NCBI RefSeq assembly: GCF_014201735.1
Contig: NZ_JACHFE010000005.1
Location: forward strand, 248,001-312,000
Length of the DNA stretch: 64,000 nucleotides
Reading direction: 5' to 3'
Origin: Marinobacter oulmenensis
GTDB taxonomy: Bacteria; Pseudomonadota; Gammaproteobacteria; Pseudomonadales; Oleiphilaceae
Made by a program: the position numbers and the translations under genes. This document shows positions 17,349-30,611 of the stretch, piece by piece. Under the pieces are notes generated by a model. It saw only the letters and a list, made by a program, of their open reading frames with translations, did not search any database and was not told the origin of the DNA. Within the stretch, counting starts at the first letter, position 1. The number at the start of each line of letters is the position of its first letter.

Positions 17349-19430
17349 TTAGCCGCCGGTGGGCAACAGGGAGATGTCTGCCACCCGCAGGAACAGGTTG
17401 CGCAGACGGTTGAGCAGGGCCAGGCGGTTTTTGCGGACGGTGTCGTCCTCCGCCATCACCATGACCTCGTCGAAGAAGGTGTCCACGGGCTCACGCAGGC
17501 TGGCCAGGGAGCTCAGGGCGCTGGCGTAATCGCCCTGCTCGAACATCGGCACGACCTTGTCCGCCTGAGCTTCGACCTGTTCCGCCAGGGCCTTCTCGGC
17601 GCTGTCCTGCAGCAGACTGTTATCCACCGTTTCACCAACGCTGTCACCACCCTGTTTGGTCAGGATGTTGGATACCCGCTTGTTGGCGGCGGCCAGGGCC
17701 TGGGCTTCCGGCAGCTGGCGGAAGGCTTCGACAGCCTTCACGCGGCGGTCGAAATCCAGTGGCCGGGTCGGACGGCGGGCGTGCACGGCCAGGTAGACCT
17801 CGGCGCTGATGCCCTGCTCGTCGTAGTGGGCCCGGAAGCGTTCGAGCATGTAGTCCACCACGGTGCTGGCGGTGCCTTGTTCGCTCAGCACAGTGAAGTT
17901 TTCCTCGGCCCACTCGCTCAGGGTCTGCAGATCCAGTGGCAGTTCCCGCTCGATGATGATGCGCAGCACGCCCAGGGAGGCGCGGCGCAGGCCGAATGGA
18001 TCCCGGGTGCCGGACGGCGGCTGGTTGATGCCGAACAGGCCCACCAGGGAATCAATCCGGTCGGCGATGGCCACGGCGCAGCCGGTCAGGGTGCCGGGCA
18101 GGTCATCACCGGCAAAGCGCGGCATGTACTGCTCGTTCAGGGCGGTCGCTACGTCTGCGGCTTCACCGTCGTTGGTGGCGTAGTACTGCCCCATGATGCC
18201 CTGGAGATCGGTGAACTCCAGCACCATTTCGGTGACCAGGTCGGTCTTGGCCAGCATGGCCGCGCGTTCGGCCAGGGCCGGGTCGCTGTTGATGGCGCTG
18301 GCGATTTTGCTGGCCAGGGCGGCCACCCGCACGGACTTGTCGTAAATGCTGCCCAGTTTCTCTTGGAACACGATGGGCTTGAGCGCGTCGATGCGGTCTT
18401 CCAGGTGGCTCTTGCGGTCGGTGTCGTAGAAGAAGGCGGCGTCCGACAGGCGCGGGCGGATCACCTTTTCGTTACCGGCAATCACCTGGGCCGGGTCCTT
18501 GCTCTCAAGGTTGGCGACGGTGATGAACAGCGGCAGCATCCGGTTGTCGGCGCCGACCACGTGGAAGTACTTCTGGTGTTCCTTCATGGAGGAAATCAGC
18601 GCTTCCGCCGGCACGTCCAGGAATCGTTCCTCGAATCGGCCCATCAGCGGCACCGGCCATTCGTTGAGGGCGGTGACCTCGTCCAGCAGGTCCTCGTCGA
18701 TCACGGCTTTGCCGCCGGCTTCCTTTTCCGCCAGTTCGGTCACGCCAGCGCGGATCTGCTCGCGACGCTCGGCAAAATCGGCCAGCACGTAGCCTTCCTG
18801 CTTGAGGACCACTTCATAATCGGCCGGCGTGGGTACGATCAGCGGTTTCGGGCAGTGGAAACGGTGGCCGCGGGTGGTGTTGCCCGGCTTCAGGCCCATG
18901 ATCGGCGTTTCGATGACCTTGTTGCCGAACAACTGGATCACCCAGTGCACCGGACGCACAAATTCGGTCTTGTGGGCGCCCCAGCGCATGCGCTTGGGAA
19001 TCGGCAGGGCTGCCAGGGATTTCTCCACCAGCTCCGGCATCAGTTCCACGGTCGGGCGGCCTTTCTCCACGGTGCGGTAGACCACCCAGGCGCCCTTGTC
19101 GGTCTCCATGGTGTCGAGCTGGTCCGGGGTAATGCCCAGGGAGGTGGCGAAGCCGGTCAGCGCCCGGGTGGGATTGCCGGAATCGTCAAAGGCGGCCTTG
19201 ACCGCCGGGCCACGTTTTTCCACGGCCTTGTCGGGCTGGGCGTCGGCCAGATCGCGGACCCGCACCGCCAGGCGACGGGGCGCGGCGAAAGATTCCACGG
19301 CGCCAAATTCAACGCCGGCCTCTTCCAGGCCCTGGGTGATCCCGCGGGTGAAAGCATCGGACAGCGGCTTGAGTGCCTTGGGCGGCAGTTCCTCGGTGCC
19401 CAGTTCGACCAGAAAATCCTGTGTAGCCAT
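17349..19430 (-). CDS. glyS: Glycyl-tRNA synthetase beta subunit
   Basis: The 693-aa beta subunit of the alpha2-beta2 glycyl-tRNA synthetase, which binds the tRNA while the alpha subunit activates glycine. It begins [20 protein letters not shown], the standard GlyS N-terminus, and contains [13 protein letters not shown] and the C-terminal anticodon-binding region. The length is normal. It starts two bases after the glyQ stop, so both subunits are made from one transcript in the right ratio. Confidence 0.98.
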   Translation of the reverse strand: MATQDFLVELGTEELPPKALKPLSDAFTRGITQGLEEAGVEFGAVESFAAPRRLAVRVRDLADAQPDKAVEKRGPAVKAAFDDSGNPTRALTGFATSLGITPDQLDTMETDKGAWVVYRTVEKGRPTVELMPELVEKSLAALPIPKRMRWGAHKTEFVRPVHWVIQLFGNKVIETPIMGLKPGNTTRGHRFHCPKPLIVPTPADYEVVLKQEGYVLADFAERREQIRAGVTELAEKEAGGKAVIDEDLLDEVTALNEWPVPLMGRFEERFLDVPAEALISSMKEHQKYFHVVGADNRMLPLFITVANLESKDPAQVIAGNEKVIRPRLSDAAFFYDTDRKSHLEDRIDALKPIVFQEKLGSIYDKSVRVAALASKIASAINSDPALAERAAMLAKTDLVTEMVLEFTDLQGIMGQYYATNDGEAADVATALNEQYMPRFAGDDLPGTLTGCAVAIADRIDSLVGLFGINQPPSGTRDPFGLRRASLGVLRIIIERELPLDLQTLSEWAEENFTVLSEQGTASTVVDYMLERFRAHYDEQGISAEVYLAVHARRPTRPLDFDRRVKAVEAFRQLPEAQALAAANKRVSNILTKQGGDSVGETVDNSLLQDSAEKALAEQVEAQADKVVPMFEQGDYASALSSLASLREPVDTFFDEVMVMAEDDTVRKNRLALLNRLRNLFLRVADISLLPTGG

Positions 19431-19432
19431 GA

Positions 19433-20458
19433 TTATGCGTTCCCCTGTTCCTGCTGTGCCTTCTTCGCTTGCTTGCCTTTCTTCTTGGCGGCCTTGGCGT
19501 CTGCCGCTTCGGCGGCGGCCAGGACTTCCTCACGCAGGGCCTGTGGCGCCAGCGGGAAGCCGAGCTTGCGGCGGCTGTCAAAGTAGGCCTGGGCAACGGA
19601 GCGTGCCAGGGTGCGAACGCGCAGGATGAAACGCTGGCGCTCGGTGACCGAGATGGCGTGGCGTGCATCCAGCAGGTTGAAAGTATGGGAGGCCTTGAGC
19701 ACCTGCTCATAGGCCGGCAGTGGCAGGCCCGCTTCAATTAGCCGGGCGCTTTCCCGTTCGTGCACATCAAAACTGTGGAACAGGAACTCGGTGTCTGCGT
19801 GCTCGAAGTTGTAGGTGGACATTTCCACTTCGTTCTGGTGGAACACGTCGCCGTAGGTGACCACGCCATCCGGGCTCTTGGTCCAGACCAGGTCGTACAC
19901 GCTGTCCACACCCTGCAGGTACATGGCAATGCGCTCCAGGCCGTAGGTCAGCTCGCCGGTGACCGGGTAGCATTCCAGGCCACCCACCTGCTGGAAGTAG
20001 GTGAACTGGGTGACTTCCATGCCGTTGAGCCAGATTTCCCAGCCCAGGCCCCAGGCACCCAGGGTTGGCGATTCCCAGTTGTCTTCAACAAAGCGGATGT
20101 CGTGTACCAGCGGGTCCAGGCCCAGCGCCCGCAGGGAGTCCAGGTACAGTTCCTGGATGTTGTCCGGGGACGGTTTCAGTACCACCTGAAACTGGTAGTA
20201 GTGTTGCAGCCGGTTGGGGTTCTCGCCGTAACGGCCGTCGGTGGGCCGGCGGCTGGGCTGAACGTAGGCGGAGTTCCAGGTTTCCGGGCCGATGGAGCGC
20301 AGGAAGGTGGCCGGGTGAAAGGTGCCGGCGCCCACTTCCATGTCCAGGGGCTGGAGAACCACGCAGCCGTGCTGCGCCCAGAAGTTCTGCAATGCCAGGA
20401 TCAGACCCTGAAAGGTCTGGAGATCCGGTGCGGGGTTGTTGCTTGCCTTGTCTGTCAC
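19433..20458 (-). CDS. glyQ: Glycyl-tRNA synthetase alpha subunit
   Basis: Catalytic alpha subunit of glycyl-tRNA synthetase, a class II enzyme. [43 protein letters not shown] and [21 protein letters not shown] are diagnostic. A GTG at 20458 (VTDKASNN) is taken as start; a GTG at 20503 in the same frame is possible, and neither has a strong ribosome-binding site. The C-terminus has about 25 extra residues rich in Lys and Ala ([20 protein letters not shown]), beyond the usual end of the family near residue 300, and probably disordered. Confidence 0.95.
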   Translation of the reverse strand: MTDKASNNPAPDLQTFQGLILALQNFWAQHGCVVLQPLDMEVGAGTFHPATFLRSIGPETWNSAYVQPSRRPTDGRYGENPNRLQHYYQFQVVLKPSPDNIQELYLDSLRALGLDPLVHDIRFVEDNWESPTLGAWGLGWEIWLNGMEVTQFTYFQQVGGLECYPVTGELTYGLERIAMYLQGVDSVYDLVWTKSPDGVVTYGDVFHQNEVEMSTYNFEHADTEFLFHSFDVHERESARLIEAGLPLPAYEQVLKASHTFNLLDARHAISVTERQRFILRVRTLARSVAQAYFDSRRKLGFPLAPQALREEVLAAAEAADAKAAKKKGKQAKKAQQEQGNA

Positions 20459-20530
20459 GACGTTTGCCTGCTGGTCAGTCTGTGTGTGGCGCTCCGGCCT
20501 CACCGGGCGCCCGGAAATTTTGAAACGCGC

Positions 20531-20536
20531 ATTATA
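20531..20536 (-). promoter_or_regulatory. Predicted -10 box for glyQS
   Basis: A perfect TATAAT on the minus strand, 73 bp upstream of the chosen glyQ start (28 bp from the alternative GTG). No good -35 was found at 16-18 bp, so this is tentative. Confidence 0.4.
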
Positions 20537-20594
20537 CGCTTGCCGGGCCGGTATTTCTAAGTGCCGTCCAGGTGTCTGTTTTGAAGGGGATCCC

Positions 20595-21998
20595 TCAGAA
20601 GAAGGTGAGGCCCACCTGGAACAGTTTTTCCACTTCCCGGATACGGGATTTGTCCACCAGGAACAGGATCACATGGTCGTCCGGCTGAACCCGCAGATGG
20701 TCATGGGCGATGAGTACGTCGTTGTGACGGACGATGGCGCCGATGGTGGTGCCCGGTGGCAGGTTGATCTCGTCGAGCCGTTTGCCCACCACCTTGGAGG
20801 ATCGGTGATCGCCATGGGCGATGGCCTCAATGGCCTCGGCGGCGCCCCGGCGCAGTGAGTGAACGTTCACAACGTCGCCCCGCCTCACGTGGGTCAGCAG
20901 GCTGCCGATGGTGGTCTGCTGGGGTGAGATGGCCACATCGATATCGCCGCCCTGGATCAGGTCCACATAGTCCGGGTTGTTGATCAGGGTCAGCACCTTG
21001 CGCACGCCCAGCCGCTTGGCCAGCAGGGACGCCATGATGTTGGCTTCATCATCGTTGGTGACGGCGCAGAAGACATCGGTGTTCTCGATGTTCTCCTCGA
21101 GCAGGATGTCCTTGTCGGCGGCACTGCCTTCGAGCACCACGGTTTTCTTCAGGCGCTCGGAGAGCATCACGCAGCGTTCATGGCCACGCTCAAGGATTTT
21201 TACCTGGAACCGGTCTTCCAGATCGGTGGCCAGACGGAAGCCGATGTTGCCGCCGCCACAGATAAAGATGCGTTTGTAGGGTTTCTCCAGGGGCTGGAGC
21301 TCGCTCATGACCGAACGGATGTGGTCGGTGGCGGCAATGAAGAAGACCTCGTCGCCGTCTTCAATGATCGTGTCGCCATGGGGCATGATCGCCCGGTCCT
21401 TGCGGAAGATGGCGGCTACCCGGGTGTCGATCCGCGGCATGTGGGTGCGCAGGTAGGACAGCTCGTGGCCCACCAGCGGGCCGCCCTGGGTGGCCCTGAT
21501 AGCCACCAGACGGGCCAGGCCCTTGGAGAATTCCAGCACCTGCAGGGCGCCCGGGTATTCGATCAGCCGGCGGATATGCCGGGTTACCAGTTGTTCCGGG
21601 CTGATGGTCACGTCCACCGGAAAGCCCCGCAGCCGGTCCAGTTCCTTGGTCATGTCCTTGTTGTAGAACAGCTCTTTTCGGGACAGGTAGGCGTTGGCCC
21701 GGACCCGGCAGATGGTGGTGGGGGTCTTGTACAGGATCTTGCTGACCTGGCAGGCCACCATGTTGGTTTCATCGCTGTTGGTGACGGCGATGATCATGTC
21801 GGCGTCTTCGGCCCCGGCATCCTGGAGGTTGGTCGGGTAGGAGGCATGGCCGTGCATGGTCCGGATATCCAGGCGGTCCTGCAGTTCCCGGAGGCGGGCA
21901 CTGTCGCTGTCCACCACGGTGATGTCATTGGCTTCATTGGCGAGGTTTTCGGCCAGGGTTCCGCCTACCTGGCCCGCTCCGAGAATCAGGATTTTCAT
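20595..21998 (-). CDS. trkA: Trk potassium uptake system NAD-binding protein TrkA
   Basis: Cytoplasmic gating subunit of the Trk K+ transporter, 467 aa. It contains two RCK units: [19 protein letters not shown] and [19 protein letters not shown] are the two Rossmann nucleotide-binding loops, each followed by a TrkA-C domain. The start overlaps the rsmB stop by 4 bp (ATGA). The order fmt-rsmB-trkA is the usual gammaproteobacterial arrangement. The membrane partner TrkH is not in the window. Confidence 0.97.
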   Translation of the reverse strand: MKILILGAGQVGGTLAENLANEANDITVVDSDSARLRELQDRLDIRTMHGHASYPTNLQDAGAEDADMIIAVTNSDETNMVACQVSKILYKTPTTICRVRANAYLSRKELFYNKDMTKELDRLRGFPVDVTISPEQLVTRHIRRLIEYPGALQVLEFSKGLARLVAIRATQGGPLVGHELSYLRTHMPRIDTRVAAIFRKDRAIMPHGDTIIEDGDEVFFIAATDHIRSVMSELQPLEKPYKRIFICGGGNIGFRLATDLEDRFQVKILERGHERCVMLSERLKKTVVLEGSAADKDILLEENIENTDVFCAVTNDDEANIMASLLAKRLGVRKVLTLINNPDYVDLIQGGDIDVAISPQQTTIGSLLTHVRRGDVVNVHSLRRGAAEAIEAIAHGDHRSSKVVGKRLDEINLPPGTTIGAIVRHNDVLIAHDHLRVQPDDHVILFLVDKSRIREVEKLFQVGLTFF

Positions 21999-23296
21999 GT
22001 TTCGGGTTTCTCCAGTACGGCGTAGAAAAAGCCGTCATGACTGTCGGGGGCTGGCAGCAGTTGCCGCCCGGCCTGCAGCTCCAGACCCCAGGGCGCCTGG
22101 ATGGGCACCAGGCTTGCCTGGTCCTGCTGTTTGAGGAATCGTTGGATTATACGGTGGTTTTCCTGGGGAAACACTGAGCAGGTGGCGTACACCAGCCGGC
22201 CCCCGGGTTTCAGGATGCGCCACATGGCATCCAGCAGCCCCAACTGGATGCCGGCCAGCGGGGCAATATCGGACTCCCGGCGCAGCAGCTTGATGTCCGG
22301 GTGGCGCCGGATCACCCCGGTGGCACTGCAGGGCACGTCCAGCAGAATGCGGTCGAAGCCCTGGCCGTCCCACCACTGGTCAATGTCGGCGGCGTCGGCC
22401 TCCTGCAGGGTGGCGTCCAGGTCGAGCCGGTCCAGGTTTTCCTGTATCCGGGGCAGGCGCTCAGCGGACTCGTCCACCGCCACCACTTCGGCCAGTTCCG
22501 GCTGGCTCTCCAGAATGGCGCAGGTTTTCCCGCCCGGCGCGGCACAGGCATCGAGAACCCGCTGGCCCGGCTTGAGATCGAGCAGCGTGGTGCACAGTTG
22601 GGCGGCTTCGTCCTGAACGCTGACGGCGCCATCGGCAAACCAGGGCAACTGGTCGACCGGTGCCGGCCGCTCCAGTTGAATGCCCATGGGGGCGAACCGG
22701 GTCGGCCGGGCTCCGATACCGGCTTCAGCCAGCAGGTCCAGGTAGTGTTCACGGCTGAACCGGCGGGCGTTGACCCGCAGGGTCATGGGCGCCTGGATGT
22801 TGTTGGCCTCCAGCACCGCCTGCCAGTGCTCCGGCCAGTTATGGCGCAGTTTCTCAATCATCCACTGGGGATGACTGAACCGGCTGCTTTCGTCTTTTGT
22901 TTCCGGGGTGCCTTCACGTTCCGCGGCCCGGAGCACGCCATTGACCAGCCCGGTCAGATGGGGTTTGTCCAGGGTCCGGCAGGCTTCCACCGACTCGTTG
23001 AGAACGGCGTAGGTGGCCTGCTCGCTGTAGCGTAGCTGGAACAGTGCCACCAGCATCAGGTGATGAATGATGCGGTCCGGCTTGCGCAGGGGCTTTTTCA
23101 GCCGCTGGCGCAGTTCGCCGTCAAGCCGGTGGAACCAGCGACAGGTGCCGTAGCAGATGGCCTGTAACTGGGGGCGTTGCTCGGGCGCCAGCCGACTCAG
23201 TGCCGGGGGCAGGCACTGGGACAGGGAGTCGCCGTTTTCGACGTCGAGAAGAACCTCGGCGGCGACCGCACGCAGAAGCCGGGGCTGACTGACCAT
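21995..23296 (-). CDS. rsmB: 16S rRNA (cytosine-967-C5)-methyltransferase
   Basis: 433 aa. An N-terminal NusB-like RNA-binding domain is followed by an SAM-dependent methyltransferase domain with [15 protein letters not shown] (SAM loop), [15 protein letters not shown] (PC motif) and [11 protein letters not shown], where the Cys is the catalytic nucleophile. It methylates C967 of 16S rRNA in the ribosome decoding region. It sits between fmt (2 bp gap) and trkA (4 bp overlap). Confidence 0.97.
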   Translation of the reverse strand: MVSQPRLLRAVAAEVLLDVENGDSLSQCLPPALSRLAPEQRPQLQAICYGTCRWFHRLDGELRQRLKKPLRKPDRIIHHLMLVALFQLRYSEQATYAVLNESVEACRTLDKPHLTGLVNGVLRAAEREGTPETKDESSRFSHPQWMIEKLRHNWPEHWQAVLEANNIQAPMTLRVNARRFSREHYLDLLAEAGIGARPTRFAPMGIQLERPAPVDQLPWFADGAVSVQDEAAQLCTTLLDLKPGQRVLDACAAPGGKTCAILESQPELAEVVAVDESAERLPRIQENLDRLDLDATLQEADAADIDQWWDGQGFDRILLDVPCSATGVIRRHPDIKLLRRESDIAPLAGIQLGLLDAMWRILKPGGRLVYATCSVFPQENHRIIQRFLKQQDQASLVPIQAPWGLELQAGRQLLPAPDSHDGFFYAVLEKPET

Positions 23297-23298
23297 GG

Positions 23299-24234
23299 TT
23301 AGTGCAGCTCCTGGCCGGGCATGAGTACCGGCTTGCCGCCGTTGATCAGATCGCTGACGCTCTGGGCCCGGGTGCCGGGCAACTGGACCCGCTCGATCCT
23401 CAGGGTGCCGGTGCCGCAGGCCACATCAATGCCATCCCGCTCACGGCGCAACACGGTGCCGGCGGGTTGGTCACTGTTATCGGGCAGGGCCCGGGCGCCA
23501 TGGATACGTACCCGTTCACCGTCCAGTTCCGTGTAGGTGCCGGGCCAGGGATTGAAGGCGCGGATCAGTCGTTCAAGCTCGGCTGCTGGGCGTTGCCAGT
23601 CCAGGTGCCCTTCCTCCTTGCTGAGCTTGCGGGCATAGCAGGCTTCGGCTTCATCCTGCGGTTCGGCTACCAGCTGGCCTTCAACGAGTCCGGCGAGCGC
23701 TTCGATGATGGCCTCACCCCCCATGGTGGCCAGGCGGTCGTGCAGGCTGCCACCGGTGTCGTCAGCCTCAATGGGCGTGGCGACGCGCAGCAGCATGGCC
23801 CCGGTGTCCAGGCCCTCGTCCATCTGCATGATGGTGATCCCGGTTTCTTCGTCACCGGCGGCAATGGCACGCTGGATCGGCGCCGCACCCCGCCAGCGGG
23901 GCAGCAGCGAGGCGTGAATGTTGAGGCAGCCCAGGCCGGGAATGTCGAGAACGGCGGCCGGCAGGATCAGGCCGTAAGCCGCCACCACCATGACGTCGGG
24001 TTTCAGGTCTGCCAGTTGTTGCTGGGCTTCCGGGGTTTTAAGGCTTTCGGGCTGGAAGACCGGGATGTCGGTTTCCAGAGCCACCTGTTTGACCGGGCTG
24101 GGCAGCAGTTTGCGACCACGGCCAGCGGGCCGGTCCGGCTGGGTATAGACGCCCACCAGGTGGTGGCCGGCTTCGATCAGGGTTTTCAGGGCGGTGGCAG
24201 CAAAATCCGGGGTGCCGGCAAAAACGACTCGCAC
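23299..24234 (-). CDS. fmt: Methionyl-tRNA formyltransferase
   Basis: 311 aa. It formylates initiator Met-tRNA using 10-formyl-tetrahydrofolate. MRVVFAGTPDFAATAL is the family N-terminus, and NIHASLLPRWRGAAPIQRAI with the later MQMDEGLDTG carries the catalytic Asn, His and Asp. The C-terminal tRNA-binding domain is present. def lies upstream on the same strand, but a strong hairpin separates them. Confidence 0.97.
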   Translation of the reverse strand: MRVVFAGTPDFAATALKTLIEAGHHLVGVYTQPDRPAGRGRKLLPSPVKQVALETDIPVFQPESLKTPEAQQQLADLKPDVMVVAAYGLILPAAVLDIPGLGCLNIHASLLPRWRGAAPIQRAIAAGDEETGITIMQMDEGLDTGAMLLRVATPIEADDTGGSLHDRLATMGGEAIIEALAGLVEGQLVAEPQDEAEACYARKLSKEEGHLDWQRPAAELERLIRAFNPWPGTYTELDGERVRIHGARALPDNSDQPAGTVLRRERDGIDVACGTGTLRIERVQLPGTRAQSVSDLINGGKPVLMPGQELH

Positions 24235-24262
24235 GGTGGTTCAGTCTCTGTGTCGGTGATAC

Positions 24263-24290
24263 AAAAGGACCGGGCCCAAGCCCGGTCCTT
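24263..24290 (-). terminator. Rho-independent terminator after def
   Basis: A perfect 11-bp stem (AAGGACCGGGC and its complement, 24265-24290) with a 4-nt loop is followed on the minus strand by TTTTGT. A further palindrome GGGGCCATGGCCCC lies at 24293-24306. It may reduce read-through from def into fmt. Confidence 0.75.
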
Positions 24291-24331
24291 GTGGGGCCAT
24301 GGCCCCAGTCTAACGGATGTGGTGCTGCCGG

Positions 24332-24835
24332 TCAGGCGCTCTTCTTGTGGAGCTTTTCCAGCTTCTTGCGGATGCGGTTGCGTTTGAGGGCGCTCAGGTA
24401 GTCCACGAACAGTTTGCCGTTCAGGTGGTCCATCTCATGCTGGATACACACGGCGAGCAGATCCCGGGCCTCGATTTCGAACGCGGCGCCATTGCGATCC
24501 ATCGCCCGGATCCGGCAGTGTTCGATCCGTTCCACGTCCTCGTAGAAGCCGGGCACAGAAAGGCAGCCCTCCTGCATGGCCTGGGCATCGCCATCCAGCA
24601 CGTCCACTTCAGGATTGATGAACACCCGGGGTTCGGTTTTGTCTTCGGACAGATCCATCACGATGATCTGTTTGTGGACATTGATCTGGGTGGCCGCCAG
24701 TCCGATGCCCTGGGCGTCGTACATGGTTTCAAGCATGTCGTCGATCAGGGTGCGGATGTCGTCGGTCACCTCGTCCACCGGCTTGGCGATGGTCCGAAGC
24801 CGCGGGTCCGGGTATTCCAGAATTTCTCGTATCAT
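24332..24835 (-). CDS. def: Peptide deformylase
   Basis: 167 aa. It removes the formyl group from nascent proteins. [14 protein letters not shown] is the usual start. The three metal-site motifs are present as [20 protein letters not shown] and QHEMDHLNG (Cys plus HExxH). The ATG at 24835 has GGAG at 6 bp; a longer frame to 24925 lacks family similarity. It pairs functionally with fmt. Confidence 0.97.
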   Translation of the reverse strand: MIREILEYPDPRLRTIAKPVDEVTDDIRTLIDDMLETMYDAQGIGLAATQINVHKQIIVMDLSEDKTEPRVFINPEVDVLDGDAQAMQEGCLSVPGFYEDVERIEHCRIRAMDRNGAAFEIEARDLLAVCIQHEMDHLNGKLFVDYLSALKRNRIRKKLEKLHKKSA

Positions 24836-25193
24836 GTCGCTCCAGCTTTCGGTCTGTCGTTGCGGTACGCTCATTGCCGGAAATGCGAAAGCGTACTGCG
24901 TAAATTCCTCGTATCCCACTATCATGGACAGTGGCGATCGGTGGCTTATGGCTCTATTATCCGATAAATCGTCGATTGATTACAAACTGATCAGTTGATA
25001 GCCAAAACGCTATCAAACGCTGGTGAAATTGTTCGTAGAAACAGAAGATAAGGCTACAAAGTTCACAACATCTTCTATAGTAACGGGAATAGCAACATAA
25101 TATGCTGCGGGTTAACTGCTGCGACAGTACCGAGGCCGAGGAACCTCTGAAAACGTTCCCCAAGAGACAAGCTCGCAATCAAGGACATAGATC
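24836..25193. other. 358-bp gene-free region between def and the LysM gene
   Basis: AT-rich divergent promoter region. It holds a perfect 8-bp inverted repeat TTGATAGC-CAAAAC-GCTATCAA (24995-25016) and a shorter GTACGC/GCGTAC pair near 24866-24895. Candidate -10 sequences for the LysM gene are TATAGT (25076) and CATAAT (25096), without good -35 partners. No convincing ORF or RNA gene was seen. Confidence 0.5.
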
Positions 25194-26210
25194 ATGAGGA
25201 AACTGCTGTACGCTCTGGCAGCATCGGCGCTGCTGTTTACATCCTGGGTCCAGGCACAGCCGGAGCTCAGGTCGGATCACCCCGAGCGTTACACGGTCGT
25301 CAAGGGAGACACCCTGTGGGATATTTCCGCACGCTTTCTGAATAATCCCTGGTACTGGCCGGAAATCTGGCACGTCAATCCGCAGGTGGCCAACCCGCAC
25401 CTGATCTATCCGGGAGACCGCCTTGCCCTGGTGTACATTGATGGCAAACCGCGGGTGACCAAAGTGGCCTCGAACGGTGTGGTCAAGCTGTCCCCGAAGG
25501 TGCGGTCAGAGCCGATCGACACGCCCATTCCCACCATTCCCCTGGATGCTATTTCCGGTTTCCTGACCGATACCCGGATTGTTTCTCCAGAGCAAATCAA
25601 TGACGCGCCCTACGTGCTGGAAGGTGAGGATGGCCGCATCATTACCGGCGCGGGCGACAAACTCTATGCCCGGGGCGAGAAGCCTGCCGATCGGGTGGGT
25701 ATCTTCCGGCGCAGCAAGGAATTTGTCGATCCGGAGACCGGCGAGTTCCTGGGCCTTGAGGCACGCAGCATTGCCCGGGGCAATGTGGCTTCTGAACACG
25801 GCGATGTGCTCACCGTGGATATTACCCGTTCCTCGGAGGAGGTCCGGATAGGGGATCGCCTGCTGGTCAGCGAAGACCGTCGCCTGACCACCAGCTTTGT
25901 GCCGAGTTCCCCGGATAAAACCATCGAAGGCCAGATGATCTCTGTGGACGGCGGGGTGAACCAGATCGGGCAGTACGATGTGGTCGCGATCAACCGGGGT
26001 GAACGTGAGGGCCTGGAAGCCGGCAACGTGCTGGCGGTGCTCAAGAGTGGCAACCGGGTCCGCGACCCGATGACCGATGAAACCATTGAGCTGCCTTCCG
26101 AGCGGGCGGGTCTGCTGATGGTGTTCCAGGTCTATGAAAAGATGAGTTATGGCCTGGTACTGCAGGCCAGTCGACCGCTGTCTGTGGGTGATCAGGTCAC
26201 CAATCCCTGA
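25194..26210 (+). CDS. Secreted LysM peptidoglycan-binding protein
   Basis: 338 aa with a signal peptide (MRKLLYALAASALLFTSWVQA) and one LysM domain at about residues 33-82 (YTVVKGDTLWDISARFLNNPWYWPEIWHVNPQ). The remaining 250 residues are of unknown function. Its position between def and dprA is conserved in many gammaproteobacteria. It is likely a periplasmic protein anchored to peptidoglycan; no enzymatic motif is visible. Confidence 0.9.
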   Translation: MRKLLYALAASALLFTSWVQAQPELRSDHPERYTVVKGDTLWDISARFLNNPWYWPEIWHVNPQVANPHLIYPGDRLALVYIDGKPRVTKVASNGVVKLSPKVRSEPIDTPIPTIPLDAISGFLTDTRIVSPEQINDAPYVLEGEDGRIITGAGDKLYARGEKPADRVGIFRRSKEFVDPETGEFLGLEARSIARGNVASEHGDVLTVDITRSSEEVRIGDRLLVSEDRRLTTSFVPSSPDKTIEGQMISVDGGVNQIGQYDVVAINRGEREGLEAGNVLAVLKSGNRVRDPMTDETIELPSERAGLLMVFQVYEKMSYGLVLQASRPLSVGDQVTNP

Positions 26211-26237
26211 GATACCCCGGGGCCGGATTCAGCGACT

Positions 26238-26265
26238 AAAAAACCGGGCCGGAGTGCCCGGTTTT
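26238..26265 (+). terminator. Rho-independent terminator after the LysM gene
   Basis: AAAACCGGGC-CGGAGT-GCCCGGTTTT, a perfect 10-bp stem ending in TTTT on the plus strand, with an A-run on the other side. It separates the LysM gene from dprA, which starts 18 bp later. Confidence 0.8.
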
Positions 26266-26282
26266 CTGTTCAAGGATGAACC

Positions 26283-27428
26283 ATGTCAGATCCAACCCTT
26301 CTGACGTCACCGGACGTCCGGTGGCTTCTGCTTTCCCTCCTGCCCGGCTTCGGCCTTCGCGTCCGTGAACGGGTGTCGGCAAACACCGATGCCCTGACGG
26401 ATATCCTCGGCATGAGTCCGGCCAGCCTTCAGGCGCTGACGGTGCCCAAAGCCGCACGGGAGGCGGTGCTCGCCTGGCAGGCGGGTGACAGTGCTCACCC
26501 GGTGATGGCGCGGGTAACGGCTATCCTCGAGTCCTGTAACCACCATGGCATTGCGCTGGTGGGCCAGGACCATCATCACTTTCCCGAGGCGCTTCGCCAG
26601 ATTCACGGCGCGCCCCTGCTGCTTTATGCCCTGGGCGACACTGCCTTGCTAGGCCGGGATCAGATCGCCATTGTCGGCAGCCGCAATGCCACCCGGGCTG
26701 GGCTGGATCATGCCCGGCGGTTTGCGGCGGTTCTGGGGGAGCGGGGGCTGCTGGTCACCAGTGGCCTGGCCCTGGGCATTGACGGTGCGGCCCATGCCGG
26801 GGCGCTGGATGGCGGTTTTGCCACCCTGGCGGTCATCGGCTGTGGCCTGGACCGGATCTACCCCGCCCAGCACCGTAAACTGGCCCACCGGGTGATTGAG
26901 CACGGGCTGATTGTCTCCGAGTACCCGCCGGGCACCCAGGCCCGGGCGGCCCACTTTCCCCAGCGTAACCGGATCATCAGCGGTCTGGCCCGGGGTGTGC
27001 TGGTGGTCGAGGCCGGCCTGAAAAGCGGGTCGCTGATCACTGCCCGACTGGCGCTGGAACAGGGCCGGGAAGTCTTTGCCATCCCCGGCTCGGTTCACAG
27101 CCCGGTGGCAAGAGGGTGTCACCAGTTGATCCGGCAGGGGGCCTGTCTGGTAGAAACCGTCGACGATGTGCTGGAGGAGCTGGGTACCTGGTGGTCCCTG
27201 GCCTCGCAACCCGACGGCCATCAGGGGCGACAGCCACCGGCACAACTGGAACATCTGGACAGCCGTGAAATCGCGGTATTCGAGGCTTTGGGGTATGATC
27301 CACAGTCTACCGATGCGCTGGGTCAGGCAACCGGCCTGCCGGCGGACCAGTTGATGCAGTCCCTGCTGTTGCTTGAACTTGAAGGGCTGGTCAGCACCGT
27401 CCCGGGAGGCTACCTGAAAATCGCCTGA
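26283..27428 (+). CDS. dprA: DNA processing protein DprA
   Basis: 381 aa. DprA loads RecA on incoming single-stranded DNA during natural transformation. The Rossmann-like core is visible as IVGSRNATRAGLDHARRFA, TSGLALGIDGAAHAGAL, AVIGCGLDRIYPAQH and FPQRNRIISGL. An N-terminal helical region and a C-terminal winged helix (YDPQSTDALGQATGLPADQLMQ) complete the usual architecture. AAGGA precedes the ATG. Presence of dprA alone does not prove competence. Confidence 0.96.
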   Translation: MSDPTLLTSPDVRWLLLSLLPGFGLRVRERVSANTDALTDILGMSPASLQALTVPKAAREAVLAWQAGDSAHPVMARVTAILESCNHHGIALVGQDHHHFPEALRQIHGAPLLLYALGDTALLGRDQIAIVGSRNATRAGLDHARRFAAVLGERGLLVTSGLALGIDGAAHAGALDGGFATLAVIGCGLDRIYPAQHRKLAHRVIEHGLIVSEYPPGTQARAAHFPQRNRIISGLARGVLVVEAGLKSGSLITARLALEQGREVFAIPGSVHSPVARGCHQLIRQGACLVETVDDVLEELGTWWSLASQPDGHQGRQPPAQLEHLDSREIAVFEALGYDPQSTDALGQATGLPADQLMQSLLLLELEGLVSTVPGGYLKIA

Positions 27429-27472
27429 GCCACGCATCCTGTCCATATTTCAACAGGTTATGCGATGTCATC

Positions 27473-29800
<2,328 letters not shown>

Positions 29801-29834
29801 CGCCGGGCAGCCGGCTGTCTGAAAAGGACTGTTC

Positions 29835-30608
29835 ATGGACATTCTTACGCTTGTCGGGCTGTTGGCCGGCATACTCATCGTACTGCTCGCGATGCTGGCG
29901 GATGCCACTGTTGCCACCTTCCTGAACCTGCCGGGCCTGGCCATCGTGGTGGGCGGCACCTTTGCGGTTACCCTGATCAAGTTCCGGATGGCGTCCGTGG
30001 TCAGTGCCTTCAGGCTGGCCTTCAAGGCAACCTTCACCGACCATTTGCCCCGGCCGGCAGAGCTTATCCGTGAGGTGGCGGTGCTGGCGCGGGTGGTCCG
30101 CAAGGAAGGGCTGCTGGGCCTGGAAAACCACGAAACCGGCGACGAATTCCTGCAGAAAGCCATCAACCTCTGTGTTGACGGCCACCCGCCGGAACTGGTG
30201 GAGGAAGCCCTGTGGCAGGAAAGCGACCAGACCGCAGAACGCTACGAAGTGGCCGAGCGCGTATTCCGCGGTATTGGCGAATCGGCGCCGGCCATCGGCA
30301 TGCTCGGGACCCTGGTGGGCCTGGTCCAGATGCTGAAAACCCTGGATGATCCCTCCTCTATTGGCCCGGCCATGGCCATAGCCCTTTTGACCACCCTGTA
30401 CGGTTCCTTCATCGCCCAGTTGATCGCCCTGCCCCTGGCCGACAAGCTTCAGCTCAAGGCGGAGGACGATGCCCGCAATCAGACCCTGATCATCACCTCC
30501 ATCAAGAGCATCATGCGGGGCGAGAACCCGCGGGTGATGACCGAAATTCTTTCGTCGTACGTGACACCGGAACATCGCAACAAGATCGAAGATCAGCAGG
30601 AGGCCTGA
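29835..30608 (+). CDS. pomA: Flagellar motor stator protein PomA/MotA
   Basis: 257 aa with four membrane helices: an N-terminal pair (about 4-24, 30-48) and a second pair (about 150-205) around a cytoplasmic loop. The length and sequence (MDILTLVGLLAGILIVLLAML; GLLGLENH) are closer to PomA of sodium-driven motors than to E. coli MotA. It forms the ion channel with the next gene. No other flagellar genes are near. Confidence 0.92.
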   Translation: MDILTLVGLLAGILIVLLAMLADATVATFLNLPGLAIVVGGTFAVTLIKFRMASVVSAFRLAFKATFTDHLPRPAELIREVAVLARVVRKEGLLGLENHETGDEFLQKAINLCVDGHPPELVEEALWQESDQTAERYEVAERVFRGIGESAPAIGMLGTLVGLVQMLKTLDDPSSIGPAMAIALLTTLYGSFIAQLIALPLADKLQLKAEDDARNQTLIITSIKSIMRGENPRVMTEILSSYVTPEHRNKIEDQQEA

Positions 30609-30611
30609 CGT

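Noticed and set aside
17781..19586. 601-aa open frame on the plus strand opposite glyS
   Set aside because: Shadow of glyS; His/Gly/Val-rich composition and no ribosome-binding site.
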